A stretch of DNA of 64,000 nt. It comes from Bicyclus anynana. Lineage: Eukaryota > Arthropoda > Insecta > Lepidoptera > Nymphalidae. The stretch's first letter is position 1. Every line of letters starts with the position of its first letter. The position numbers and the translations under genes were made by a program. Location of the stretch: NCBI RefSeq assembly GCF_947172395.1, contig NC_069095.1, positions 12,337,321 to 12,401,320 on the forward strand. Direction: 5' to 3'. The notes under the pieces are model-generated. The model worked only from the letters and a program-made list of their open reading frames with translations. It made no database searches and had not been told where the DNA came from. Shown here piece by piece: positions 29,881 through 40,362 of this stretch.

Positions 29881-30284
29881 ATCGCATCACCCTTTATATG
29901 TATTTTGAGAATAGCTCCTGTGTATAGTTTCTGGAATTTGGGACTATTAGTGAGTTTTCCGTGAGAGTGTCATAATTAGCACTTATTTCAATTCTATTTT
30001 TCTTTTCAATTCAGTTTAAACAAGCTATGGTTAAGCTAACATGATACTCGGTCCGTGAAGCTTGAGAACCTTTTTTGTGATAAATAGGCTTGAGTACAAT
30101 TAAGCTTGCTGGAATGCTATGATTTAGTCTAAGTTGGTGCAGATTTGTATAGAAATGCCACTAATTTTCAGGATTTTAGATTGTAGTAGGCAGGAAACCG
30201 AAAAACAATAAAGCACTTTATATCGCCATTCAATACGTTGTACTGCTCTGTGGTAGAAATACAAAATCAGAAAATTTGAGGAGA

Positions 30285-30410
30285 AATATATATTTGCTAT
30301 CGATAGGTCACGTGATCAAGATCTGTAATTCCCATACATTTTTCTAGTTTTCGAAGCGTTTGCGATCGTAGAGAGAATCGACGTGCTTCTTGGCTACAGG
30401 GGCTGAGTTA
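30285..30410 (+). repeat. Rep-4 dispersed repeat
   Basis: ATAGGTCACGTGATCAAGAT, TTTTTCTAGTTTTCGAAGCG and GATCGTAGAGAGAATCGACG. Extends the 94-165 fragment at its 5' side. Confidence 0.6.
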
Positions 30411-30510
30411 GCGCTGCAGGCACATGGACGTATTGGGTGGTGAGTGGCTAGCATTATAGGTGATGGTTTTTTACATACTATAAGGTAAGCCATAAAAGGA
30501 AGAACTCTTA

Positions 30511-30855
30511 TTATTTTTTTTTATTTTTTATTTTTTTATTCCTTACAAGTTAGCCCTTGACTTTAATCTCACCTGATGGTAAGTGATGATGCAGTCTAAG
30601 ATGGAAGCGGGCTAACTTGCTAGGAGGAGGATGAAAATCCACACTCCTTTCGGTTTTTACACGACATCGTACCGGAACGCTAAATCGCTTGGCGGTACAT
30701 CTTTGTCGGTAGGGTGGTAACTAGCCACGGCCGAAGCCTCCCACCAGCCAGACCTGGACCAATTAAGAAAACCTCAATCGGCCCAGCCGGGGATCGAACC
30801 CAGGATCTCCGTTTTGTAAATCCACTGCGCATACCACTGCGCCACGGAGGCCGTC
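30511..30855 (-). mobile_element. SINE-2 copy, full length
   Basis: Complete from head (GACGGCCTCCGTGGCGCAGT on the minus strand) to A-rich tail. The 127-codon plus-strand frame crossing it is fortuitous. Confidence 0.93.
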
Positions 30856-30937
30856 AAATTAATAATATTTGTAGCAGGCTTAAGACGTCGGTAACTCTCT
30901 CGCTTATCCTGTCGAATCCCGATCCCGCAGCACGCAG

Positions 30938-31055
30938 CGCTGAAGTAACGGGTCAAAGCAAACAATTACGCCAGCGTCACGTCAAGCGGTCGGTGACCCG
31001 GCGGCTATTACCGAACCGTACGCATCCGCCGTGCGATATTATTTGCATATTTAAT
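30938..31055 (+). repeat. GC-rich local module, copy C
   Basis: CTGAAGTAACGGGTCAAAGC, AACAATTACGC, AAGCGGTCGGTGACCCGGCG and GCTATTACCGAACCGTACGC. It begins 83 bases after a SINE-2. Confidence 0.7.
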
Positions 31056-31164
31056 GCGATTCGAAACTCGCGACTCGCGACGCCACCGGTGCGGTGACAA
31101 ACGGATCTACGTGGGAGTTTACTATCCTACTGATGTTGTACAACCAAGTACAACTGTTATTATA

Positions 31165-31460
31165 AAACCGGCAAGTGCGAGTCGGTGACGGTTCCGTACT
31201 TTGAAGGTTTACTTGATACTAGACTTTTCAGATTTTCCCTATACTTGGAGTATTAGATTAGTGGGTATTGACGGTATTGTACTTTCCTTCCTAACTGTAG
31301 CTCAACGGGAAACTACTCTATAAATTTTGATTCCCTTGAGTATCGTTTTTTGCGACATAAACGGCCGATTTTCCTAAAGTTTGGTTTTCACAGCTTCGAA
31401 GGACTAGAGACTGTAGACCTAAGTATATTTTGGTTTTAAATTCAACTCGGTACCTTCACG
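31165..31460 (+). repeat. Rep-3 dispersed repeat
   Basis: CAAGTGCGAGTCGG, GGTTCCGTAC, CTATACTTGGAGTATTAGA, GCGACATAAACGGCCGATTT and CACAGCTTCGAAGGAC are colinear with 41492-41960. Confidence 0.55.
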
Positions 31461-31489
31461 TATTCGGAATTCCTTTATCTTAGGAATTT

Positions 31490-31817
31490 GACGGCCTCCG
31501 TGGCGCAGTGGTATGCGCGGTGGATTTACAAGATTTCCTGGGTTCGATCCCCGGCTGGGCAGATTGAGATTTTCTTCATTTGTCCAGGTCTGGCTGGTGG
31601 GAGGCTTCGGCCTTGGCTAGTTACCACCCTACCGGCAAAGACGTACCGCCAAGCGATTTAGCGTTCCGGTACGATGCCGTGTAGAAACCGAAAGGTGTGT
31701 GGATTTTCATCCTCCTCCTAACAAGTTAGCCCGCTTTCATCTTAGACTGCATCATCACTTACCATCAGGTGAAATTGTAGTCAAGGGCTAACTTGTAAAG
31801 AATATAAAAAAAAAAAT
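31490..31817 (+). mobile_element. SINE-2 copy, full length
   Basis: Head to poly-A tail, with a small deletion between TTTACAAGA and TTCCTGGGTTCGATCCC that removes the ACGGAGG block. Confidence 0.93.
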
Positions 31818-31861
31818 AATCTTAGGAATACGGTATTCCTAAGATAAAGGTTATATTTAGC

Positions 31862-32222
31862 CCCCAACGCAAAAGGAGGGGTGTTATAAATTTAACGAGT
31901 CTGTCTGTATGTGGGACCATAGTTACCGAAAGGAATAAGCGATTTAATAATTTAGTTTTTTTTTTATGTTATAGGTGACTTATGTAAGAGTGTTCTTAGA
32001 CATGTTTGCTGAAAATCAGTTGAGCCGTTTAAAAATTGTGGGGGGCGAAAGAGAGATACTCGTGTAGGGTCTCAAGTGAAAAGGTACTGAAAGAAAATGC
32101 TGAATGTTGGTGACTTTTATTTTTTTTTGACTTGATCGAGAGTGTAATTAATAATTGAGAGGGAGAGATTAATAATTTCATGACCTTCGGCGGTTTTTCA
32201 AAATTTCTTTCAGTTTTGGTAG
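31862..32222 (-). repeat. Rep-2 dispersed repeat
   Basis: Minus-strand order ATCGAGAGTGTAAT-complement, TGTCTAAGAACACTCTTACA, AGACAGACTCGTTAAATTTA and CCTCCTTTTGCGTTGGGGG. Confidence 0.6.
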
Positions 32223-32770
32223 CTCAAGTTTAAAATTCAACACTCGCAAAAAAACGGACTTTACTCTCCTAAAGAATAGACAACTATTACAACAGGCATT
32301 TCTTCACTTAATAAAAACAATAATTTAAATTATCCCATTAACATTTAAAAGATTCATAATTTAAAAAAAAAAAAAATCATTCCAATTTCGATTCCGTTTA
32401 AAATTATGAGTTATCGAATGCGCTATCGATTGGAAATATTGGAATCGGAATAAATAAAACTGTTCAATATTCATAACTAAGTTAGAATATTAACACTGAA
32501 ATTCGCTCTTATATCTATGAAGATAAAGATCATAAACAAAAATCGATATTAATTCGATTATCGATATAATTCAATCACTACGTAATAGATTAAGATTTAT
32601 GTCATCCGGTAATCTAATTCTAAGCCAAACTGATCCGTCGCTTTATATCTGTATTTGGGTCATTGACCTGTTGAAGGTTAGTTATAATTATGCAATTAAC
32701 AGCTGCCATATTTGAAAAGCTAGACTAAGGCTGCTTACAGACGATACGTTAACGACACGATTTTGTTTTA
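32223..32770. other. AT-rich stretch, no gene seen
   Basis: Unique sequence rich in ATCGAT words near 32415-32580. Confidence 0.3.
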
Positions 32771-32771
32771 A

Positions 32772-32903
32772 CCTTTAGATACCGACGTGCCATTTTAGTT
32801 ACTTATGTACCGACACATGGACTGAAAGGCATCTCGCAATCTTTTTTTTTTTAATTTTTGAACAGTCAAGGTGTCTGTCAGACCACACGTCGGTACTTAA
32901 AGG
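32772..32903. mobile_element. piggyBac-like MITE with TTAA target sites
   Basis: TTAA at 32768-32771 and 32904-32907 flank CCTTTAGATACCGACGTG and CACGTCGGTACTTAAAGG, inverted repeats with two mismatches. It is 132 bp without an ORF. Exact TTAA flanks plus CCY-type ends are the piggyBac signature. Confidence 0.7.
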
Positions 32904-33021
32904 TTAAGAAGGAAACATATTCATCTATTTATACAACAACACTTAAACAGAGTCTACATCTAAAGTGCACATAAGTAAGGCAACAAAATATTTCGGCGTG
33001 AAAAGAAAAAAAAAATATTAC

Positions 33022-33134
33022 CAAATTAATGGAATGCCAAATATCACCGAGTTTCCTCACAGCGTGTGCAAAGATACTCTTGCTGAGCTGTGGGAGGTAA
33101 ACGCTTTGTGATTCGCCTGACGAGCGGTACTTAC
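33022..33134 (-). CDS. candidate internal exon of an unidentified host gene
   Basis: On the minus strand a pyrimidine-rich TCTCTTTATTTCAG acceptor precedes a 113-nt open block that ends at TTTG and a GTAATA donor. The first two bases complete a split codon, after which 37 full codons remain open and end in phase 0. The residues are soluble-looking: KYRSSGESQSV, then YLPQLSKSIFAHAVRKLGD and IWHSINL. Composition is more balanced than the AT-rich flanks. I do not recognise the protein family. No neighbouring exon was found, so large introns would be needed. It may also be a chance open frame with splice-like ends. Confidence 0.35.
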
Positions 33135-33235
33135 CTGAAATAAAGAGATACATTGTTTTATAAGTTACATAATGGTAAACTGCTTAAAGATATCCGGAAA
33201 TAAAATAGTTTAGACGTTTTTTTTAATATAACTAA

Positions 33236-33397
33236 TATTCCATATTCCTTCATCTAAATAAAACTGTATTGCTAGAAGAGGGTGCGTCAATTTATCGTGA
33301 ATCTATTGACGAATCGGATCTTTCGTCCGATGCCTTAACCAAGCGATTGAGGCTTAATCTAAATACTACTATAAGGTTTTATGTTTTAAATTTGTAA
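33236..33397 (+). other. short open frame of unclear status
   Basis: After a stop at 33233 the plus frame stays open for 53 codons and includes EEGASIYRESIDESDLSSDA then LTKRLRLN before TAA at 33395. The acidic, serine-rich core looks less random than its surroundings, but there is no start codon and no family I recognise. Confidence 0.2.
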
Positions 33398-33575
33398 TTG
33401 CGTTAAACAATCGCTCAGTCTACGATCGGCCTTAACGAATTAGACAATTAGTTGTCCAAATACAAGAGTGTTTAATATTTATACACGATCTTTATCTTCG
33501 ACGCGGCGCCATGTCAATATGACTCATGAAATATATTATTTCATTCTATTAACTCCTTCTCTACATAAGTAAGCA

Positions 33576-33740
33576 CTCAAATGGTTCAATGGTTAGTCTA
33601 TTTGAATTGGATTACGAGGACCTCGTGTTCTGACAGGTTCGAATCCTGAGTCGAGTCATATAATACTAATGAGCTTTTATTTCTTCTAAGACGTATCCAG
33701 TTAAATTTCTGAGCCTGGAGTTGGGAAGTTATTAGGTATA
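33576..33740 (+). mobile_element. SINE-4 copy (tRNA-derived)
   Basis: A-box-like TGGTTCAATGGTTAG, B box GGTTCGAATCC, then GAGTCGAGTCATATAATACT and CTGGAGTTGGGAAGTTATTA. Relatives at 40200 (minus) and 60246 share the order. Confidence 0.6.
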
Positions 33741-34888
33741 TAATTTATATGATATAAAAGCTTGTCGCGGGATTTACTTGTCTTGATAAACAAGAAAATT
33801 AAATAACTTAATGTGATTGTTTTGAAAACTATTAAAATTTTCAAACTAAGAAAATACGAGTATTCAAAGCGACAAGCTTTTATGTCACTTATGTTGTATA
33901 ATGACTTTAGTCGATAAGAAGTTTTAAAGTAAAAAAATATTTCTTTTCATTTTAGCGCATTCAAATCAAAGCTTGTTTTTAAAAAGTTTTTTACTTTGAA
34001 TTTATTTACAAGCTTTTATTTATCTCTCGATTTCATTTGATTTTGAAACAAATATCTTCTAACAATTGAGCGGTTTAAAAGTAGGTATACAAGTTCAGTT
34101 TGGATAACCATGCAGGTTAACTTTGTGACGTCATTTTAAATCTAACATGGCGGCATATCTATGATTTTCTCAACAACAACTGATCTGACTTGGACGATAT
34201 TTTCGATATTTAAGTGCACGTTTTTCAGTAGGTTTTCATTAGTTTGGTTTTCAGTAAAAGTCGCATTACCCCCGACTTGCCGTAATGACTGGAATCGGGC
34301 AGAATTCATGAAAGGGCTTATTGCTATTCGCTTTTTGCCGTCGTAATGGGCTCCGAAATCAATTAATTCCCCAACATGGCGCCGTACGGCAATTAACGTT
34401 AAGATTCACAAATAAATTGCTGCTGTTAAATAAACGTAAATAAAATACATGTACCTACTAACGTTATATCATTTTTTATTTATCGCAAAATATAATTTTA
34501 ACTCTACATGTGCCTTATACACACAGAAAACATATGTACAAGTACTTATACTTGTAAATGAATAGTAGCCATTTTGATTTCTGATGGCTCGGCTCGACAT
34601 TAGAAACGTTTTGACGTTAGAATGATTACCCCGTTCCAAAATAGACCCATGCACAAATTGTCAAAATTTTGTAAAAACAATCAATAGTGGGGAAATCGAA
34701 AATATCCTTCTCTCTTTTGTTGCCATGGGACGATAGAGAGCTATATTTTTGATTCCATCATCGTTTTACGTCGTTATGTCGGCACTAAATATTATGTCAT
34801 TAAGGCATCCTAGGCCTACTGGTGTTCATGGCAGTCATTGATTAAAAAAATAGAATCAACTTTTTTTTTACCCGCGAGCTTTTTTTTT
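33741..34888. other. unique stretch, possibly constrained
   Basis: No repeat was recognised. 34110-34400 is GC-richer and includes TGACGTCA (34126), CATGGCGGC and CCGTAATGACTGGAATCGGG. No confident ORF. Confidence 0.3.
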
Positions 34889-34889
34889 A

Positions 34890-34946
34890 CTGATTTTAAG
34901 AACGTGATTTGCTATAAAATATAGCAAATCACGTTCTTAAAATCAG
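34890..34946. repeat. perfect 27-bp-arm palindrome
   Basis: CTGATTTTAAGAACGTGATT and on to 34916 is mirrored exactly at 34920-34946, with a three-base AAA loop. Confidence 0.9.
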
Positions 34947-35057
34947 TCGCTGGAAATAGCCGCAGGTGCGACCATTTGTATTGGTTTTCTAGGGGCATAA
35001 ATTCACGCGATTAAAAACCACAGCGGTTTTACCGTAGTGCGGCCTAGGCCTAAGTGT

Positions 35058-35151
35058 CGGTTAGAGCAAACCAACGCAAACGCAAACAACAAACGCCTCT
35101 GTGCGTTTTCTCAGCGCAGATACTAATATTTGCGCTTTCCACTCTAACGCG
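35058..35151. repeat. possible small TIR element
   Basis: CGGTTAGAGCAAACCAACGC on the left and TTTGCGCTTTCCACTCTAAC on the right are imperfect inverted repeats in a GC-richer block. Confidence 0.35.
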
Positions 35152-35410
35152 CGGGACTTGAATTCGATTCGGTACTGCACTCTTGAGAACCTCGACCATG
35201 GCTTTTATTTTCAAAGTGACAGCAATAGTTAGCGAAAGACTAAGATGAAGGTATTGGATGTTATCTTAGTATAATATCATATTATTTATAATTTTAGGTT
35301 TAAAGTTAAATTAATAATTAGTCACATAAGAAGCCTAAATCGTAACTATTATGAAGTGCCAAATTCGTACTTTACAACGGAAAAATAATCCTGACGTAAT
35401 GATGTGATAA

Positions 35411-35482
35411 TCGTATTTCAAAAACGCTTGTAAATTTAGTCTAATTGAACAAAATTAATTTTGATTTTGACTTTCACTTTAA
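35411..35482 (+). mobile_element. LINE-tail fragment
   Basis: TATTTCAAAAACGCTTGTAA then TAATTTTGATTTTGAC. Confidence 0.55.
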
Positions 35483-35489
35483 CGATTGT

Positions 35490-35650
35490 CGTCGTTATCA
35501 ATCCATATTCGGCCCACTGCTGAGCTCGATCCTCCTCTCAGAATGAGAGGGGTTATGCCAATAGTCCACCACGCCGACCCAATGAAGATTGGCAGACTTC
35601 ACACACACAGATAATTAAGAAAATTCTCAGATATGCAGGTTTCCTCACAT
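35490..35650 (-). mobile_element. SINE-1 copy, head half missing
   Basis: Minus-strand tail to TGAGGAAACCTGCATATC. The break is followed at once by a Heli copy at 35651. Confidence 0.88.
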
Positions 35651-35871
35651 TTAATAAATATTATAAAGACGAAAGTTTGCGTATATGTGTGTGTATAAAT
35701 GTATATGTTTGTTCCCCCTTTACGCTATGGCTACTGAAGAGATTTAGCTGAAATTGTAAATGGAAATAGATTTTACTCATAGGCTACTTTTCATCCCGGA
35801 AAAATCCATGGTATCCGCGGGATTTGAGAAAAACTGAATTACACGCGGACGAAGTCGCGGAAGTCCGCTAG
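35651..35871 (+). mobile_element. Heli copy
   Basis: TTAATAAATATTATAAAGAC start, CATAGGCTACTTTTCATCCC middle, GCGGAAGTCCGCTAG end. Same body type as 3585. Confidence 0.72.
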
Positions 35872-36457
35872 TATACTATATTAAGTACTAGAAATATGAA
35901 GTTAAGAATGTTAATAAATCACAGATTAACAGCCATATAGGTCGTCAAAAATCTACCACATCAAAAAATGCCTCATAATGGCGTTCCATCAGGGGTGATT
36001 ACAATCGATAAAAACATTTCTAATGGAAAATGTGATTTTATTCACGACAACAACAAAAAAAGCTGTTGCCAAGATTCAACAGATTCATTTTAAAATATCT
36101 CCTTCATTTTTAATTAAGTACTTGTGAATATAAATACAAGCAAACAAGTTCTAGCTTTTTTAACAAGTTTCCATTTCAATAAGAGCAAGTTCAAATAACA
36201 ATCGCATGAAAACAAAGCAATTCATGGAAGATTTATTTTTCAAATAAACTTCTATTCAACATCAGCTAACAATCATTTTAAAACAAAATCGTTCGAGAGA
36301 GGATGTTTTTGTTTATTCTCTCACATAATTCTAATTTTCCTTCTGTTTTATTTTGTACCTATACTTTTAAAAAATTGTTCATAGATATAGTAACCTGGCA
36401 GAGTATATTGTATGATTCTTCTCAGACTGTTTGAAATTGGAATCTTATAGCTTTAAG

Positions 36458-36477
36458 CCTAACCTAACCTAACCTAA
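36458..36477. repeat. four CCTAA units, insect telomere-type
   Basis: CCTAACCTAACCTAACCTAA, the complement of the TTAGG insect telomere repeat, at an interstitial position. Confidence 0.9.
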
Positions 36478-36619
36478 GACAATAGCCCGTAATAATTTGG
36501 TGTTGTGTCCGACCTATTGAGTATACAATGTTTTGCATCTATAACGATCACTATCAATTGTTTGACCACCGAGGCATTAGGATGTTAGGATGTACCACCA
36601 CCAAATCACACATAGTTTC

Positions 36620-36921
36620 ATCGTTATCAACCCATATTCGGCACTGCTGAGCTCGAGTCTCCTCTCAGAATGAGAGAGGTTAGGCCAAATAGTCTACCAC
36701 GTTGGACCTATATGGAATGGCAGACTTCACACACGCAGAGAATTAAGAAAATTCTCAGGTCTGCAGGTTTCCTCAAATGTTTTTCCTTCGCCGTTTGAGA
36801 CACGTGATATTTAATTTCTTAAAATGCACATAACTGAAAAGTTGGAGATGCATGTCCAAGACCGGATTCGAACCTACACCCTCCAGAACCGCAGGCAGAA
36901 GACATATCTACTATCATGGCT
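36620..36921 (-). mobile_element. SINE-1 copy, near full length
   Basis: Complete minus-strand order from tail (CAACCCATATTCGGC) to head (CATATCTACTATCATGGC). Confidence 0.9.
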
Positions 36922-37214
36922 TGTAGTATCTACCTACTCACAATTTTAAAACATTTTGATGAATCGAGAAAAAATTCAACGAAATCAATAGAGACAACCG
37001 ATTCTTCAAAAGAGCAATCGAAAAAGGATTAAGCTGACGTCGCATCTTTGAATTCAACTGCGATTGCGCTATTGCGTATTGTGACGAGATTCCTACTGGT
37101 CACAAAAACGGTTAATGACGGGACTTTAAGTGAAACGGAAAAGAAAGAATAAAGTTTATATGACTATTTACAGCTTTACATTTAGGTAGTTTCTATTGTA
37201 GTGTCAGATACTTA

Positions 37215-37690
37215 GCCGTAATAACCACTCTACATTATTAGTATACTCTTTGACCAATATAGGTATGACCCAAATATGACCCATATCCACCTCTGTTTGC
37301 AACAGGAGCACGTACCCGCGGTACCGTTAAAAGTATCAAACTGTTAAATTCGATTTCTATGGTTGCAACAAATAGGTACTAATATCTAAAACCACTCTTC
37401 ATTATTATCAAATCCATTGAACAAAATAAATATGACCCAAATTCACCTATGACTGCAGAAGGAGGGCGTAATCGTAGTACCGTCAAAAAGTATCAAACTC
37501 ATCTGTTACATAAGATTTCTATAGTTGCTTCAAATGAGTGGTAATCTCTGAAACCACTCTCCATTATTATTAGCATACCCATTGACCAATATGAACATGA
37601 CCCAAATATGACCCAAATCCATTGCTTCCCCTGACTCTGCACCAGGAGCGTGTATATGCGGTACAGTTAGAAAGTATCGTACGCAATATG
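37215..37690 (+). repeat. diverged tandem triplication, unit about 170 bp
   Basis: ACCACTCT.CATTATTAT (37220, 37392, 37552), then AATATGACCC, AGGAGC.CGTA and AGTATCAAACT blocks repeat three times in order. A further AGTATCAAACTCATCTG occurs at 38548. No protein frame is preserved across the units. Confidence 0.7.
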
Positions 37691-38690
37691 TGCCGCGCGC
37701 ACGCATCGCGTCATGAATAGAAATCGCTCACTTCTGTGCCGAGGGCGTGGTCGCACTTTGCGCTGATTCTCCAATCCTTTACTATTATGAAACTTGCCAA
37801 TGTGCAACTACAATGTAAACATACATACATGCAAATACAGCTTATAATTCTGTATATGGTTAAACAAGCTATAACAGTTTAGAATAACACTTTGTTATAT
37901 TAGCCAAGATGATATAATTATGTGTCACAACAAAAAACAAAGGGACTTTATAAAAAAATAACATCGAAATAAGGCTGTGGTGCCTTATCTATAATAATTA
38001 TAATTTATTTTTCAAATTGTGGGTTACAAACAGATCTTACAATAATAGTATGATTTCCAACACAATTTTAATCTAGGCTGTGTATATGTGTCACGTAAGA
38101 CTTGTATATTCTATAATACATATTCTAAAACAATGTCCTCCGCCGCGTCTTTACCAAAAGATAAAATGATTCATGAGGAAGGTTATAATATAATGTAATT
38201 TGTTAATATTTTATGTGAATTGATTGAAATATAGCGATAATTATTGGTAGATTCGGATAAAGTCAAGCCTTCTTGAGATTTTACAGAAATTGATGCCGAA
38301 TTCCTTAGCGATATAACATAAACATGTATTGGTGAAATTTATTCCTCTTTTATTAGTCTACAAAAAAGTCCGCGATGGCAAATAGCTATATTTTAAAGAT
38401 GACTTAATAAACCCATTTTATATTTGCAAATATAAATATATTTTTACATCTACGCTGCCACTGTGGCCACGCCTCATTTGTTCGGGGACAGTTTTCTCCG
38501 GCGTACGGTAGGGCCGTAATGGCAGCCGTATAAAAGCAACACCGAGTATCAAACTCATCTGAATTTGGCTACAAGAGCGCGTTGATGGCACAACACTCTG
38601 AATACGTTTACTGGAGCAAAGTGGTATTTACAACATACAATTAATGATTTAGAAATATTCAAAATTATTGTTGTAAAATAAACGCCACGG
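37691..38690. other. unique stretch with a TATA-like site
   Basis: GGCAGCCGTATAAAAGCAAC at 38519-38538, within a GC-richer block, is a possible Pol II TATA box on the plus strand. The rest is AT-rich. Confidence 0.3.
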
Positions 38691-38859
38691 AGGCTGTCTA
38701 GTTGTAAAATACCTATGTATCCATTAAAAATTTATGTACATATTTATTTATTATAATATTATATATGCAATTATGTATTGAAATAATATATAGTATAATA
38801 TTTTTTATTAGGTCTATAGTTTAACTCATTTTAGTTCTTTTTAGTTATTTATTATTAAG

Positions 38860-39113
38860 TCTATTTTTCAGTTTAATGACATTGTAGGTATTAGTTTAGA
38901 TTATAAGGTTGTGTTGGCTGTGTTCGTGGTTCCAACTGAAAATCAGCGCTACGTGTCCAAATTCAAATGGTCACGTAGCATTGTGCTGAGCTGGGGCCAT
39001 TTTCTGGGTTATGCCACACATCGCAGGGTATTGTCCTGGATGTCATGGTGTACTGCAGATATTGTGATGTGTGGCATAATTTCGAAATAAACGCATTTTT
39101 CTTTCTTATATAT
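38860..39113 (+). mobile_element. 3' end of a CR1-group LINE (UTR only) with conserved stem-loops
   Basis: Shares AACTGAAAATCAGCGCT, TGCTGAGCT, TTATGCCACA and CGCAGGGTATT with the UTR of the LINE at 18820-20770. Stem 1 inner arms 38948-38958 / 38969-38979, outer arms 38928-38937 / 38989-38998. Stem 2 is a perfect 14-bp stem, 39009-39022 / 39066-39079. No coding sequence precedes it. Confidence 0.75.
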
Positions 39114-39339
39114 TTTTTGACAATTATTTGATACTTACTTAGAATAAAATAGACATTCCCTGAGTTACAAGTTCTTATTTAAAATCATTAAAATCGTCAA
39201 GCATCATAACACGTAATTGATATAATAAATAATCAATATTAAGAATGTAGTACCGCTGGAAATAGGAGCTTCTCACTAACTTTTAAGCCTGTAAGGTACG
39301 CTTGGATGGACAGTTTTCGTTATCTAGTTAAACTTAAGG

Positions 39340-39490
39340 GTCGCCATTGACGGTCAATTATTCTCACGTTTCTGAAAAGCAAACGGCAGTACCCACGCGG
39401 CATACTATACCAGTCATGTGACCAACACACGATCAATTATAGTCGTGGGTGCTACAGAAACGTGAGAATAATTGACCGTTTGTGGCTAGC
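39340..39490. mobile_element. hairpin TIR element
   Basis: 25-base perfect arms at 39350-39374 and 39455-39479 (start ACGGTCAATTATTCTCACGT). Weaker pairing extends outward and inward (GTACCCACG with CGTGGGTGC). Confidence 0.65.
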
Positions 39491-39761
39491 ATAAGTCCGC
39501 GGCGACAACCCTAGCATAGAGATAGACGGGCAAATACCTACTCGTGTGCGCAGTTCAATGACCTATTTACGAGAGGAGTCCCAAACGCTAATTGGACCGT
39601 TTGTGTGGGCCAAATTAATGGATTTACAACGGGTTTTTTTCTAATTTAAAAAGTTACAATTAGGCGTGGGATACGGCGCTTTTGGAAGCCCTGCTGTGTA
39701 AATACGAATTGATTAATTATGGAAATTATCTAATATAATTAAAACTATCAGCAATGATATT

Positions 39762-40070
39762 TTTATACTATAGATAGGTTACGTCCCTATAAAATCACCA
39801 CAAAAAGTGATCCGAATTTAGCTACGCCACTGAGCGCACACATGCACAATTTTGTCTTTAATTCCATTAATATTTGTGTATAAATAGTTTTTACACTTTC
39901 TGAACACATTATTCGACATTGTAGACAATATTTAGGTTAGGTTAGGTTATTTGGTTAAATAACGTTCGTTGTTTAATATGCGACTAAATGAAATTAAGTC
40001 AATGTTCCACATTTGTCCAACTCAGTTTTGATGCGCTAGTGCCTCTAGTATAAAATATCATTTACCAGAA
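39762..40070 (+). repeat. Rep-1 copy with three TTAGG units
   Basis: AAAAAGTGATCCGAATTTAG, GAGCGCACACATGCACAATT, CGACATTGTAGACAATATTT and CGTTCGTTGTTTAATATGCG. Contains TTAGGTTAGGTTAGG at 39932-39946. Confidence 0.7.
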
Positions 40071-40199
40071 GCCCATTTTTAACGGCGGCCAGAGGCAGGA
40101 GAATTTGGTTAGACCCAACACGCTGCTCTAATTCGGATGGGCGGGGCTTGTGATAATTGTTGATTAGATATAAAGATTACCATCAGATTTTAATGATAA

Positions 40200-40362
40200 T
40201 ATGTGGGGCAAACTGCGTGTAACACCACCAAATTCCCAACTCCGGGTTAAGAATTTCTAGGAAGAAAGATAAACTCAATATTTCTTTGCCGACCGTGGAC
40301 TCGAACACGGGACATTGCAATCCAAAGGCTAACTATTGGATCAACGTGGCAATTCAAGTACC
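40200..40362 (-). mobile_element. SINE-4 copy
   Basis: The minus strand carries ATAGTTAGCCTTTGGATTGC, CGTGTTCGAGTCCACGGTCG, TATTGAGTTTATC and GAGTTGGGAATTTGG. Confidence 0.6.

Noticed and set aside
30714..31097. 127-codon plus-strand frame
   Set aside because: Its first half is the antisense of a full-length SINE-2 and its second half runs through the module copy C; no domain.
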